A stretch of 64,000 nucleotides of DNA from Campylobacter sp. 19-13652 (lineage in GTDB: Bacteria > Campylobacterota > Campylobacteria > Campylobacterales > Campylobacteraceae): NCBI RefSeq assembly GCF_019702925.1, contig NZ_AP024713.1, positions 744,001 to 808,000 of the forward strand, read 5' to 3'. The position numbers were made by a program, and so were the translations under genes. The notes under the pieces were generated by a model that was not told the origin of the DNA, searched no databases, and was given only the letters and a program-made list of their open reading frames with translations. This document shows positions 21,828 through 31,166 of this stretch, in pieces (position 1 is the stretch's first letter; each line of letters opens with the position of its first letter).

Positions 21828-21839
21828 AAGGGAGATAAT

Positions 21840-22151
21840 ATGCTAAGAAAATCAGAAACTATTCAAATGGCGCACGATAGTGCTGTAAAGAAAAACGATA
21901 TTGTGCTAAAAGACGGAGATTTTGCAATGGTTGCGCTTAATGACGCAGAAGCAAACGAGCTTATTGCATATGGGGTTGAGGGTAGCTTTGAGTTTAAAAA
22001 AGATAGCGGAGCTAGCCTTAAAGTTGGTGATAAAGCATATTATAAGGTAGCTGAGAAAAGTATCACAAACACAGCAAGTGGGAATAAATTTATCGGCAGA
22101 GTGGTACAGGTTGGAGCGTCCACCGTAGAGGTAAAGATAAACACAAAGTAG
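21840..22151 (+). CDS. DUF2190-like capsid decoration protein
   Basis: The 103-residue product is beta-rich with the features of capsid cement proteins: VLKDGDFAMVALNDAEANEL, then SLKVGDKAYYKVAEKSITNT and KFIGRVVQVGASTVEVKINT. The VGDKAYY...GRV pattern matches DUF2190. It directly follows the capsid gene (12 bases), as decoration proteins commonly do, and is preceded by AAAAGGGAGA. It likely stabilises the expanded head. Confidence 0.75.
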   Translation: MLRKSETIQMAHDSAVKKNDIVLKDGDFAMVALNDAEANELIAYGVEGSFEFKKDSGASLKVGDKAYYKVAEKSITNTASGNKFIGRVVQVGASTVEVKINTK

Positions 22152-22157
22152 GTAAAA

Positions 22158-22661
22158 ATGGTATCAAACACAGAGCTTGCAGAGTTTATGCTAAAGGTAA
22201 TTTTAGCTAATAAAGAGATAGATGAGTATTGCAAAGAGCATTTTAATACATCTTTGCTGCTTTTAGTTGGGGTAGATGTAAATAACGCCCCACAAGATGA
22301 TGAAATGCCTATTTTAATCTTAGAGCCAGTTGTAAAAAACTTAGGAGCTCAAAGCGATTTTGAGTATGAGTTTTTGCTAAAGCTAGCCCTAAAAGGGGGC
22401 AAAGAGCCAAAACTAGGCAATGATGGAGTACTACGATATGAGGGAATTTATCAAATAGAAGCACTTGGTAATCTTATTGCAGCCACCATAGAAAAAGCTA
22501 TAAATTGTCAAACAAACATAGATACAAGCGAAGTGAGTTTTTACCACGATGAAATAGCCTATTTCCCACTTTATTCTGGCACGATAATTATTAATTTTTC
22601 ACTACCAAAAGTAATTGGGGATAGACAGCTAAGGCTAAGTTACACACAAGGAGAACAGTAA
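22158..22661 (+). CDS. Putative tail terminator/minor tail protein, 167 aa
   Basis: The product starts with a helix (NTELAEFMLKVILANKEIDE), followed by beta strands including MPILILEPVVKNLG and YFPLYSGTIIINFSLPKVIG. Size and location between the decoration and tail-tube genes suit a tail terminator, lambda U-like. No family motif is decisive. The stop overlaps the start of the next gene by one base. Confidence 0.5.
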   Translation: MVSNTELAEFMLKVILANKEIDEYCKEHFNTSLLLLVGVDVNNAPQDDEMPILILEPVVKNLGAQSDFEYEFLLKLALKGGKEPKLGNDGVLRYEGIYQIEALGNLIAATIEKAINCQTNIDTSEVSFYHDEIAYFPLYSGTIIINFSLPKVIGDRQLRLSYTQGEQ

Positions 22662-23650
22662 TGGCTACACCAAAAATTAAACAGGTTTTACTGGATTTTG
22701 AGGATAAGGGTAAATTTGGGATAAACCCAGCTACCCCAAAGCCCTATCAGATTTCAGTAAATGAAAATGGCATAGTTGCTAATATGCAAACTAAGACAGA
22801 TAACGTCATAGGTGGCGATATTGACAGTGGCGGTGAACTTTACAAGACATATGATGAAGTTGGCGGAAGCATTAAAATGCCACTTTATTACGAGCAGCTT
22901 GGAGTTATTTTAAAAGCAGCTCTAGGCGAGCCGCACACAGAGGACTTAACAAGCTCCAAGCCTGGGTTTTTTAAGCATACTTTTAAATCAACCGAATGTA
23001 TACCAAGCGTGGTGGTACAGGATTTATTAAGTGTACAGTGTAATAAAAGTGGCACAGATAAAGATTTGATTAAAAAATTTAATGGGCTTAGGGTAAATAC
23101 ATTAAGCATAAGCGCAAGTCCAGATAGTGATTATGATGTTGAGATAAATTTCATCGGCGCAACTGGTGAGGATAACTTAAGTAATCAATCAATGCAAAAG
23201 CTTGATGATAGCTCAAAAGTCGTGCTAGATAGTACAAGAATGAAAAACGACCACGTAAAGCTTTATGTTGGCGATGATGGCAACTTCTACAAGCTAGCCA
23301 AAGAGTTTAATCTGAGTCTTGATAGGGGCACAGAAGCCATTAGGGTACTCTCAGCTGGCGCAATGGTAGAGGATAGCAAGTTTGACCTAACAGGGCAACT
23401 TAGCTCAATCTTTGATGGCGAGTTTTATAAAAAGGCTAAAAATCAAGAACAAATAAAAGTGCGCCTAGTCTTTAGTGATGGCAGCAATGAAGCTGAGTTT
23501 ATTATCGCTCAAGCCCAGTTTGCAGTCGATGATAGTGCTAGAAGCTATGGTGGCAAGTATCCGCTTGATATGAAATTTAATGGCGTAAAAAGTGGCTCAA
23601 CGGACGCAAAATTAAAAGTCGTTTTAACAAATAAAGTGGCAAGTTATTAA
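22661..23650 (+). CDS. Major tail tube protein
   Basis: The 329-residue product begins MATPKIKQVLLDFEDKGKFG and has the two-part beta-barrel pattern of tail tube proteins: GGSIKMPLYYEQLGVILKAA, then SVVVQDLLSVQCNKSGT and NTLSISASPDSDYDVEINFI, with a second half from DSTRMKNDHVKLYVGDD. Gene order (tube, chaperone, tape measure) fixes the assignment. It forms the non-contractile tail tube. It starts at ATG 22661 with AAGGAGAACAG before it. Confidence 0.78.
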   Translation: MATPKIKQVLLDFEDKGKFGINPATPKPYQISVNENGIVANMQTKTDNVIGGDIDSGGELYKTYDEVGGSIKMPLYYEQLGVILKAALGEPHTEDLTSSKPGFFKHTFKSTECIPSVVVQDLLSVQCNKSGTDKDLIKKFNGLRVNTLSISASPDSDYDVEINFIGATGEDNLSNQSMQKLDDSSKVVLDSTRMKNDHVKLYVGDDGNFYKLAKEFNLSLDRGTEAIRVLSAGAMVEDSKFDLTGQLSSIFDGEFYKKAKNQEQIKVRLVFSDGSNEAEFIIAQAQFAVDDSARSYGGKYPLDMKFNGVKSGSTDAKLKVVLTNKVASY

Positions 23651-23663
23651 TTAGGAGGAAAAT

Positions 23664-24029
23664 ATGAATAAGAAAATAGAGCAAAACCAACAAGATTTAG
23701 GGCAAATTTCAACCGAACTCATAATGGAGTTTAATAAAGAAAGAGCGGAGTTTGTAAAAAATGTATTTGAATATGAGCTTCCGCAAGAGCTTTCCGATGT
23801 GGCATATCCACTTAAATTTAAAGAGATAAAGGCGTTTGAGGGCAAATTTAATCTTCGCAACATAGACAGCGAGCCTGAAAAGATAGTCGATTTTATAGAA
23901 AAACTACTTATTGGACGTGGAATAAAAGCGGAAGCATTTGATGAGATGAACTTTGCCGAAATGCAAATATTAGCTCATAAGGTTTTGCTTGGCACTTTTG
24001 ACGCTAAGGCGATAGCAGCAAAAAAGTAG
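23664..24029 (+). CDS. Tail assembly chaperone G-like protein with -1 frameshift end
   Basis: The 121-residue product from ATG 23664 (ribosome site TTAGGAGGA) is helical, with KFNLRNIDSEPEKIVDFIEK near its C-terminal half. It ends AIAAKK followed by TAG at 24027. The final codons form the heptamer A AAA AAG (24020-24026), the most efficient bacterial -1 slippery site. A purine-rich AAGG at 24006-24009, about 10 bases upstream, could stimulate slipping. Shifting makes the G-T fusion that extends to 24361. The short and long forms guide tape-measure and tube assembly in siphophages. Confidence 0.85.
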   Translation: MNKKIEQNQQDLGQISTELIMEFNKERAEFVKNVFEYELPQELSDVAYPLKFKEIKAFEGKFNLRNIDSEPEKIVDFIEKLLIGRGIKAEAFDEMNFAEMQILAHKVLLGTFDAKAIAAKK

Positions 24030-24361
24030 TTGAGTTTTTAAAATGGCAGTATGATGAGAGCTTGCAAAAAGATATTGAGGTGTTTTTAGGTCTTAACCTA
24101 GAAATCCCTAGTGAGCTTTTACCTCCATACCTGCCAAAGTATCTAAAAGACGTTTTGGACTTTTACCAAAGCGTCAAAACTCAATGGAGAGTTGTTTCAG
24201 GTTTTAGCGGAATGGCTTTAGTCGGACTTGACTATGGGGCTGTATTTAACACCGCTAAAATATTTAAATTTGACCTTGATGAGTTTAATTTTTTAGTCTT
24301 GCAAGAAATTGAACGCTTTATCATCAATTGGCACAATGAAAAAATGAGTACCAAAGAATAA
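24020..24361 (+). CDS. T-domain of tail chaperone, made by -1 frameshift
   Basis: After -1 slippage at A AAA AAG the frame continues VVEFLKWQYDESLQKDIEVF and FLGLNLEIPSELLPPYLPKY, ending at TAA 24361. This region has no ATG start and no ribosome site of its own; only a TTG at 24062 lies in frame. It would form the T half of a G-T fusion of 232 residues in total. The frame relation (-1) and the site between tube and tape-measure genes match the lambda G/GT arrangement exactly. Confidence 0.82.
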   Translation, partial: KKVVEFLKWQYDESLQKDIEVFLGLNLEIPSELLPPYLPKYLKDVLDFYQSVKTQWRVVSGFSGMALVGLDYGAVFNTAKIFKFDLDEFNFLVLQEIERFIINWHNEKMSTKE

Positions 24362-24398
24362 AGCTAGCGTAATAAGTTATTTTAGCTTGCTTAAGTCT

Positions 24399-24464
24399 AT
24401 GCACTTTTTGATGGCTGGCTTTATTCTTTTGCTGTGGTTAATTTTTAATGCAATTTCTCAATAA
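24399..24464 (+). CDS. Possible hydrophobic peptide between chaperone and tape measure, 21 aa
   Basis: The frame from ATG 24399 encodes MHFLMAGFILLLWLIFNAIS followed by Q, one hydrophobic helix. No ribosome site is clear. It lies in the gap between the chaperone T-region and the tape measure. The frame can be extended upstream without stops to 24345 but without a standard start. It may be chance. Confidence 0.25.
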   Translation: MHFLMAGFILLLWLIFNAISQ

Positions 24465-24552
24465 ATTTTTACCAAAAAAAGCTTATTTTCATTTAATTCC
24501 CCATAAAAAATCTCTAAAATCTTTTAAAAATATCTTATTTTAGGGGGTTAAA

Positions 24553-27500
24553 GTGTCAAATGCTAGTGTAATTATCAAAATGCAAGCTAACGACGAACTA
24601 ACCCCTGCTCTTAAAAAAGCTCAAGAGCAGTTAGAAAAATTTGATAAAGTTGCTCAGCGTAACTACGAGCGCATACGCCAACTTAAAAGCGCAAAAGGGC
24701 TAATCCTTGATGGCAAGTTTGATACTGGAGTAGAAAGCATAACTGACCTACAGTCTCAGTTGGCTTTAGCAAGGCAAAAAAGCAATGAGCTAAAAAAACA
24801 AAATGCTAGCGTCAAAGAACAAAATAGTGCCCTAAGAGAGCAAAAACAAATTCAAAAGCAAATTCAAGCCGAACTAAGCAATACAATAGGGCTTTATGAA
24901 AAACGCTACCGTAGAGCACTTAGATACAAGCAAGACGCAGCCAAATCTGTTTCGCTTGAGATAGAAAATATCAAAAAAAATACTAAAGCTACAGATGAAA
25001 ATAGCAAAAGCCAAAACAGAGCAAATGTTATTTTGCAAAAAGCTACCGCCATAAGAAATTCAAATATCAACTCTTTAATTCGCCATATAAGGCAGGTTGA
25101 AACTTTAGTAGTTTCTATCTACGGACTTAAAAAAGCTTACGATGCCACGCTAGGAAGCGGGATTGAGCTTCATAGACAGATAGAAAATCAAACAGCTGGT
25201 ATTGCTGCGTTAATTACTGCTAATACAAGAATGGCTAATGGTAATACAGACCTAAGCAGACATTTTAACGCCTCTATGAAGCTATCAGAACAAACTATCA
25301 AGCAGATTAAAAAAGCTGCTATTGAAACAGCTGCAACTTTTCCTGAACTTACTGCAATATTTCAACAAGCAATAGGTGGTGCACTTGGTGCTGGTGCTAG
25401 TATGGGTAAGGATATAAGCGAGCAGATTAAAAATACCATAGACATAGCCCAAAAGATGTCAAATTTTGCCAGTGCTATCGGTATGCCTATGGTGCAAGTC
25501 AATGAGGAGATACGCTCAATACTTGAGGGGACTATTGACATAAACTCTCGTATAGCTAAAATGCTTCATATTACAAATGATGAGATACGAAAGGCAAAAG
25601 AGAGTGCTGGCGGACTTTATGAATATCTTAATAAAAAACTTGCTGCTGTTGATGCACTAAAGAGTATTGAAACATTTGATAGAGCTCTTGCTAGGTTAAA
25701 AGACAGAATGGATAACATAAGGCTTGAAGCCACAAGCGGAGCATTTGAAAATTTTAAAAAAGAGATACTAGCCCTTTATCAATGGCTAGGGGATAATGAA
25801 GCAGAAGTTACGTCTGGACTTAAAAAAGTAGCAGATTTTATAAGCACAGATTTATTGGGCGCAATTAAAGCTGTAATTGAATATTTAAGACAGTGGGGTG
25901 CAGCAATAGCCTACGCTGTTGGTGGCTTTATGGCACTTAATGGTGTTATTGCTTTAGTTACAAGGCTAAGTGCAGCAATAGCAGCACTTAGGGCTGGTAT
26001 CATAGGCGCTGGTGCTGCTATGGCTACTTTACGTGCTGGTTGGGCTGGTCTTATTGCTCTAGCTGCTGGCGGGGCGGCATATTCGATTTATAATTATTTT
26101 TCTGATAGTGCTAAAGCCACTAGAGATTTTTCTGATGCACTTAATATAAGCACGGAAAATTTTAAAAAACTCAATGCCGAAGCTAGAGAGAATATTGTAC
26201 TAAATTTAAAAAAGGGACTTACACAAAAGCAAACCGAATTAGAGCAAATTCAAAAAGAGATAGCTAATGCACAGAACTTTAGCGTAAATACTACTGGCTA
26301 CGGTCTTGGTGGTAATTTTGGCGAATATGTAAACGGCAACAAAGTTAAAGAGTTGCAAGCTCAGGCAAAGATATTGGAGCAAGAAATTTTTAAGGCTAGC
26401 GCAGCCATAGCAGAAAATTCAAATATCAATGAGAACTTAAAGTCTCAAGAGAAGCAAGCAAAGAAAACAAGCGTCGCTACTCAGGAGTACTTAAGGGCGA
26501 TTACAAGCTTATCAGCATCCGTGCAAAACGCCATATCAAACAACTCCACCCCTATTATTTCTGATAAGTTAGAAGCCAAAATAAAGACTAAAAAAGATGA
26601 AATAAAGCTCTTAAGTCAAACTCTTGATAATCTGCGCAGTAACGCTGGAGACGCCGAAGTCATAAAAAATATTGAAAGCGCAATTAAAAATGCAAAATCA
26701 AATTTAAATCAGCTATCACAAGAAAAACTAGAGCGAGATAAACGAGAAGCTGAAACAATAGAGAATAAACAAAAGCAAAAAGAAGCACGTGAAAAAAGAG
26801 AGGCTGAAAGAGCTAAAGAAAAAGCACAAAAAGAGCTAGAAACAAAAATTAAAACCCTAGAGGACATAGGTAGGACTGAGGAAGCGTGGCAGCTAAAACT
26901 AGCCGAGCTTAAAGAGACGCTTGGCAATAATAATTTTTTGAGTGAGATTGAACGATTTAAAATTTTAACTGTTGCTAGAGATAAATTCTACGAGCAAGCC
27001 AAAAAGAAAAAAGCCGAATTTGAAAAAGACTTCATCAAATCGCAAAACTCCTACACCAAAGCCCTCTCTTACACCCTAAAACAATACCAAAAAGACCTAC
27101 CAAATGCAGCAGAAAAAGGCTTTGAGCTAGCTAGTAAGGGCATATCTAGTCTTGAGAGTAATCTTGAGCGATTTTTTGATTTTGGAAGTGATGGCTTTTT
27201 AAAACTAGGCGAGCTTGGTAAAAGCGTATTTCGTGATATTGCAAACACCCTAATCAGGCAAAACCTAACCCAGCCACTAACTGGAGCAATTGGAAATTTC
27301 TTAGGCGGAATATTTGGCGGAGAAAATGAAAGCCTAGCTAATACAGCAATGGCTTTGGGGCTAAAGGCGGCTCAGGGTGGTGGCTTTAGCGGTAAAATAG
27401 GCGATAGTGAAGTTGAAATTAGCGCGGCTGGAGATGTTTTAAAAGGGGCTGACGCACTAAAGGGTGCAAATACCAGCATATTTGGCAAGGCAATGGACGG

Positions 27501-30225
27501 ACTAAGTGCCATAAACGCAGCAAAAACCGCATACTCTGCTTATCAAGGCGGATTAGCAGCAGCTGGCAGTGCGGTTGCTGCACCGTTTCACAGTGCTGGG
27601 GAGTTTTTAATTGCAAATGGTTTTGCCAACACTGGGGCATTTAGTATTGGTATGGGTGCAGGTGCTGGGTCATTTATAACAGGGCAAAGTGGATTAGCTG
27701 GAAGTATTTTAGCCGAAGGTGGAGTGGGTTCTGGCGTACTTGCCTCGGGTGTAATCGCAGGAAGCGCTATGGCTGGTGCTGGAGTTGGTGGAGCTATTGG
27801 TGCAATTGGTGATTTGGCATTTGGGGCGCAAACTAAGGCAAGTACAGGTGGAATGATAGGTGGGGCAATTGGTGGTAGCATTGCTGCACTTTCTAGCATT
27901 CCATATGTAGGCTGGGCGTTAGCTGCAATTGGTGCATTAGTAGGTGGGGCAATCGGAAGCTGGAAAATAAGCCAGCAAGGAATAGCTGTACGCGGCGAGG
28001 AGGATTTAGTTTATGATAATGGCAAAATTAGCGGTGCAGCACTTTATAACTGGACGGAGCAGAAAAAGAAAAGCTGGTATGGTACAAGCACAAAAAGCGA
28101 TTATAACAGAATAGATGATTATAAGGTAAGTGCAGTAAATAAAGCCCTAAAATCCACAAGCTTATTAATTGATAGCTTTGCAAAGAGTGATAGTATTAGA
28201 ATTTTAAGAGCAAACTATGGTGGCAATGGCTTAATAAATGAAGGTCTTACAATGGGAGCGCTTGAGGCAATCACAGGCGAAGCTGTACCACGCTGGGGAG
28301 TGGGACATTATCATTATGAGGTCTTTAAAAAAGAGGCAGAAATTCATAAAAAAGAGCTTTTTGAAACCTTTGCAGAGTATGCCACGACTGTTAAAAAAAG
28401 CCTGCACGAACTTAAAGCTCTGGCTCAAAATAACCCAGCTAAAGTTGCCTTAAACGAGCTAGCTGAAGCTAATAAGCTATTTAAATCAGTTGCGCCTGAG
28501 TTTTTTAAGGATGCAACTGAGGCTTTTAGCGTTGATTTATTTGATTTTAAAAAGCGGTATTTAGAAGCTATTCAAAATAACTTTACCCCAGATACGATAA
28601 ATGCTTGGGAGGAGGCTAAAAATGCGCTTGAGGCTGCAAAAAAGGCGCAGCTTGATTATACAAAAGCCCTAATTGAGTTTAAAAGCCAAGTTGCAAGCCT
28701 GGCTAGCAATTTTTATTCAAACAGTGGGCTAAATACAGGCACATTTAACCTAATGAGTAGCGCAAGCAAGGTAAATGAGCTTTCAAAGCTTGTAAATTTT
28801 AGCTTAAGCGGTGGCGAGAGACGATTTTTAAATGAAAATGGTGGGATTAGTAGCATTAATGCTTGGAATAAATTTATCTCACGCTTTAATTATGATGAGC
28901 TTCAAGACTGGTTAGGTGAAGGAGAGAGCGAGCTTAAAAAAGAGCTAATGGGCGCAATTAATGAGTATAATGCAAGTATTAAAAACGGTGCGCTTAGTAC
29001 TCCAGCCCTTGATAGTCTAAAGCAGGTAAGCCAGCAAATAGCAAACGCAAAGCTAGCCCAAAGCGCACAGAAATTTAAAGATAATCTAAGCGCATCACTT
29101 GATATACTAAACAGACAATACAGCGTGCTAAATAGGCTAAAAGATATGGCTCGTACATTAAGAGGGCAAGCAGATAATGCGGTGCTTGCACTTGGCTATA
29201 ATGAGGCTTTAATCGCAGCTAAAGCGGCTTATAAAAACGCAGAAACAGATAGTAGGGCATATGCTGATTTGCAAGCTGCAGCTAGCGCAAGAGAAGCCCA
29301 GCTAAAGATAAGCTCAGCCACATATGAGGAGTACAAGCTAGGTGTATTTAAAATAGCTAACGAGATTGAGGATATTGGCGGTGGGGCTGATATTATGGCT
29401 ATTAAGCTAAGCATTAATCGTCTTGAAATGCAGCTTGCTAATGCAAATAAAGACGCAAACCAAAACATGGATAGCCTAATAGCCCTGCAAAAAAGCCTAA
29501 TAGCCCAGGCAAATACTGAAGCAGATGAGATTAAAAGGCTTCTTGGAGAGAAAAACCCATTAGTTGGCTATTTAAAGGCTATGATAAGTGCGCTTGAAAA
29601 TCAAACTTCCGCAATTTTAAAAGGCAGTAAAACCGAGATAACGCTACCTAACATTACAATCCCTGACCTACCAGCTTATGTATCAAAGCCAGCTACAACT
29701 ACAACCGCAAACGGTGCTGTATTAAAAGATGAAACAGATAGGACTATAAATAAAATCTACCTTGAGCTTTTTGGTAGAAGCGTAGAACAAGATGGGCTTA
29801 ATCACTGGAGGCGAGATATGCTAGCTGGTGGCTGGGACGCAAAGACTGCAGCTGGGCATATTAAATACGCAGGCGATTTAAATTTACAAAAAGCTGGTAT
29901 GAGCCTTGATGAGTGGAATAAGACGTACGGCTTTAAGCCATTTGCAGACGGTGGTATCGTAACTCGACCAACTAGGGCTTTAATAGGCGAGGCTGGATAT
30001 GCTGAGGCTGTAATACCTCTAAAAAATGGAGCTGGATTAAAGATTGATGCAGGTGGAGCGTTTAGCGCGATGCTAGCTGAGCTTAGGGCGCTTAATTTAA
30101 AAACCCAAAAGCTTGATAGAAGCTTTGAGGATAGCGCAAAATACCTACAAACCCTAAATGCCATGATTAAAAACGTTACAAATCTTGATGGCAGTGCGCT
30201 ATTAATGGAAAGGGCAGCGATATGA
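24553..30225 (+). CDS. Tail tape measure protein, 1890 aa
   Basis: GTG start at 24553 behind GGGGTTAAA. The protein has long N-terminal coiled coils (AQEQLEKFDKVAQRNYERIR and following). Hydrophobic, glycine- and alanine-rich helices lie near residues 450-520 (LAAGGAAYSIYNY) and 1020-1140 (AGVGGAIGAIGDLAFG), and the C-terminal motif GGIVTRPTRALIGEAGYAEA is typical of tape measures. Near residues 1735-1800 lies a DUF4214-like domain (KIYLELFGRSVEQDGLNHWR). It sets tail length; by the usual 0.15 nm per residue the tail would be about 280 nm. It overlaps the next gene by ATGA. Confidence 0.93.
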   Translation: MSNASVIIKMQANDELTPALKKAQEQLEKFDKVAQRNYERIRQLKSAKGLILDGKFDTGVESITDLQSQLALARQKSNELKKQNASVKEQNSALREQKQIQKQIQAELSNTIGLYEKRYRRALRYKQDAAKSVSLEIENIKKNTKATDENSKSQNRANVILQKATAIRNSNINSLIRHIRQVETLVVSIYGLKKAYDATLGSGIELHRQIENQTAGIAALITANTRMANGNTDLSRHFNASMKLSEQTIKQIKKAAIETAATFPELTAIFQQAIGGALGAGASMGKDISEQIKNTIDIAQKMSNFASAIGMPMVQVNEEIRSILEGTIDINSRIAKMLHITNDEIRKAKESAGGLYEYLNKKLAAVDALKSIETFDRALARLKDRMDNIRLEATSGAFENFKKEILALYQWLGDNEAEVTSGLKKVADFISTDLLGAIKAVIEYLRQWGAAIAYAVGGFMALNGVIALVTRLSAAIAALRAGIIGAGAAMATLRAGWAGLIALAAGGAAYSIYNYFSDSAKATRDFSDALNISTENFKKLNAEARENIVLNLKKGLTQKQTELEQIQKEIANAQNFSVNTTGYGLGGNFGEYVNGNKVKELQAQAKILEQEIFKASAAIAENSNINENLKSQEKQAKKTSVATQEYLRAITSLSASVQNAISNNSTPIISDKLEAKIKTKKDEIKLLSQTLDNLRSNAGDAEVIKNIESAIKNAKSNLNQLSQEKLERDKREAETIENKQKQKEAREKREAERAKEKAQKELETKIKTLEDIGRTEEAWQLKLAELKETLGNNNFLSEIERFKILTVARDKFYEQAKKKKAEFEKDFIKSQNSYTKALSYTLKQYQKDLPNAAEKGFELASKGISSLESNLERFFDFGSDGFLKLGELGKSVFRDIANTLIRQNLTQPLTGAIGNFLGGIFGGENESLANTAMALGLKAAQGGGFSGKIGDSEVEISAAGDVLKGADALKGANTSIFGKAMDGLSAINAAKTAYSAYQGGLAAAGSAVAAPFHSAGEFLIANGFANTGAFSIGMGAGAGSFITGQSGLAGSILAEGGVGSGVLASGVIAGSAMAGAGVGGAIGAIGDLAFGAQTKASTGGMIGGAIGGSIAALSSIPYVGWALAAIGALVGGAIGSWKISQQGIAVRGEEDLVYDNGKISGAALYNWTEQKKKSWYGTSTKSDYNRIDDYKVSAVNKALKSTSLLIDSFAKSDSIRILRANYGGNGLINEGLTMGALEAITGEAVPRWGVGHYHYEVFKKEAEIHKKELFETFAEYATTVKKSLHELKALAQNNPAKVALNELAEANKLFKSVAPEFFKDATEAFSVDLFDFKKRYLEAIQNNFTPDTINAWEEAKNALEAAKKAQLDYTKALIEFKSQVASLASNFYSNSGLNTGTFNLMSSASKVNELSKLVNFSLSGGERRFLNENGGISSINAWNKFISRFNYDELQDWLGEGESELKKELMGAINEYNASIKNGALSTPALDSLKQVSQQIANAKLAQSAQKFKDNLSASLDILNRQYSVLNRLKDMARTLRGQADNAVLALGYNEALIAAKAAYKNAETDSRAYADLQAAASAREAQLKISSATYEEYKLGVFKIANEIEDIGGGADIMAIKLSINRLEMQLANANKDANQNMDSLIALQKSLIAQANTEADEIKRLLGEKNPLVGYLKAMISALENQTSAILKGSKTEITLPNITIPDLPAYVSKPATTTTANGAVLKDETDRTINKIYLELFGRSVEQDGLNHWRRDMLAGGWDAKTAAGHIKYAGDLNLQKAGMSLDEWNKTYGFKPFADGGIVTRPTRALIGEAGYAEAVIPLKNGAGLKIDAGGAFSAMLAELRALNLKTQKLDRSFEDSAKYLQTLNAMIKNVTNLDGSALLMERAAI

Positions 30226-31166
30226 AGCTAATTAGAAATTTAATAAACCCAACAATAAAACCCTTCGCTAAGATTTTTGGGAAGTATCAAATAAATTACG
30301 CTACAGCTTTTGCTCGTGGTGCAGATGCGGATAACGCAACGCCATATTCTAGCGGAATGCAAGTAAGAAAAGATGATAGGATAGTATATAAGGGCAGGCT
30401 TTATCAAGCCACAAGAGACATAAGCTCGCTCACAACCGAGCCAAACTCTGAAGCAAATGCCACTGCGTTAATTGATATGGGAGCAAGCAACGCTAATAAA
30501 TTTCAAGATGAGCTAATCAACTCTCAAACTATTAGCTCAAAAAGCACTAATGCGCTTATAATCGATGTTGATACTGATAAAAATTTTATAGATAGAGTAA
30601 ACCTGCTAAACATAATTGGCGAAAGCGTAAGCATTTTCCAAAACGAAATAAAAATAAAAGAGATACCGCTAAGAGCTAGGAGAGCCAAAAGTTGGCTTGA
30701 TTTTTTTACAATAAATACCTTTTTAAGCTATAAAAAAGACATCAGTATAAGCTTGCCACCTATTAAAGGTAGGTTTTTAATATCTATATATCCAAACTCA
30801 AACGGCGCAGCACTGGGACATTTAAGCATAGGAAAGGGTATTGATATAGGGCATTGCCTTTATGAGCCACGAATTAGCGTGCTTGATTACTCACGCAAGA
30901 AAAAGGATGACTGGGGCAATATCACACTAGCCAAAGGCAAAACCGCCACACTGCTTGATATAAAGGCTGTAGTTTACACTGAGCTAGTCGATGAAGTAAA
31001 AGAGACACTAAGAGATGCTTGCGGGGAGCTTGTAACGCTTGTAGCAGATGAAAGAGATGAGGGCATAAAAAGCCTAAGCTTGCACGGCTTTATAAAGGAG
31101 TTTAATATCACTGTATCAAACTCTCAAACAAGCGAATTAAACTTAAGTTTTGAAGGAGTAATTTAA
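30222..31166 (+). CDS. Tail-tip protein, 314 aa
   Basis: The product follows the tape measure by ATGA overlap. An N-terminal segment contains VRKDDRIVYKGRLYQATRDI, a carbohydrate-binding-like pattern seen in tail fibres and chitinase accessory modules. The central and C-terminal parts are beta-rich (PIKGRFLISIYPNSNGAALG, then SLHGFIKEFNITVSNSQTSE). No exact family is recognised. It is a probable distal tail or baseplate component. Confidence 0.55.
   Translation: MKLIRNLINPTIKPFAKIFGKYQINYATAFARGADADNATPYSSGMQVRKDDRIVYKGRLYQATRDISSLTTEPNSEANATALIDMGASNANKFQDELINSQTISSKSTNALIIDVDTDKNFIDRVNLLNIIGESVSIFQNEIKIKEIPLRARRAKSWLDFFTINTFLSYKKDISISLPPIKGRFLISIYPNSNGAALGHLSIGKGIDIGHCLYEPRISVLDYSRKKKDDWGNITLAKGKTATLLDIKAVVYTELVDEVKETLRDACGELVTLVADERDEGIKSLSLHGFIKEFNITVSNSQTSELNLSFEGVI

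Noticed and set aside
27588-27899. Minus-strand proline- and alanine-rich frame
   Set aside because: It is the reverse reading of the glycine- and alanine-rich part of the tape measure gene.
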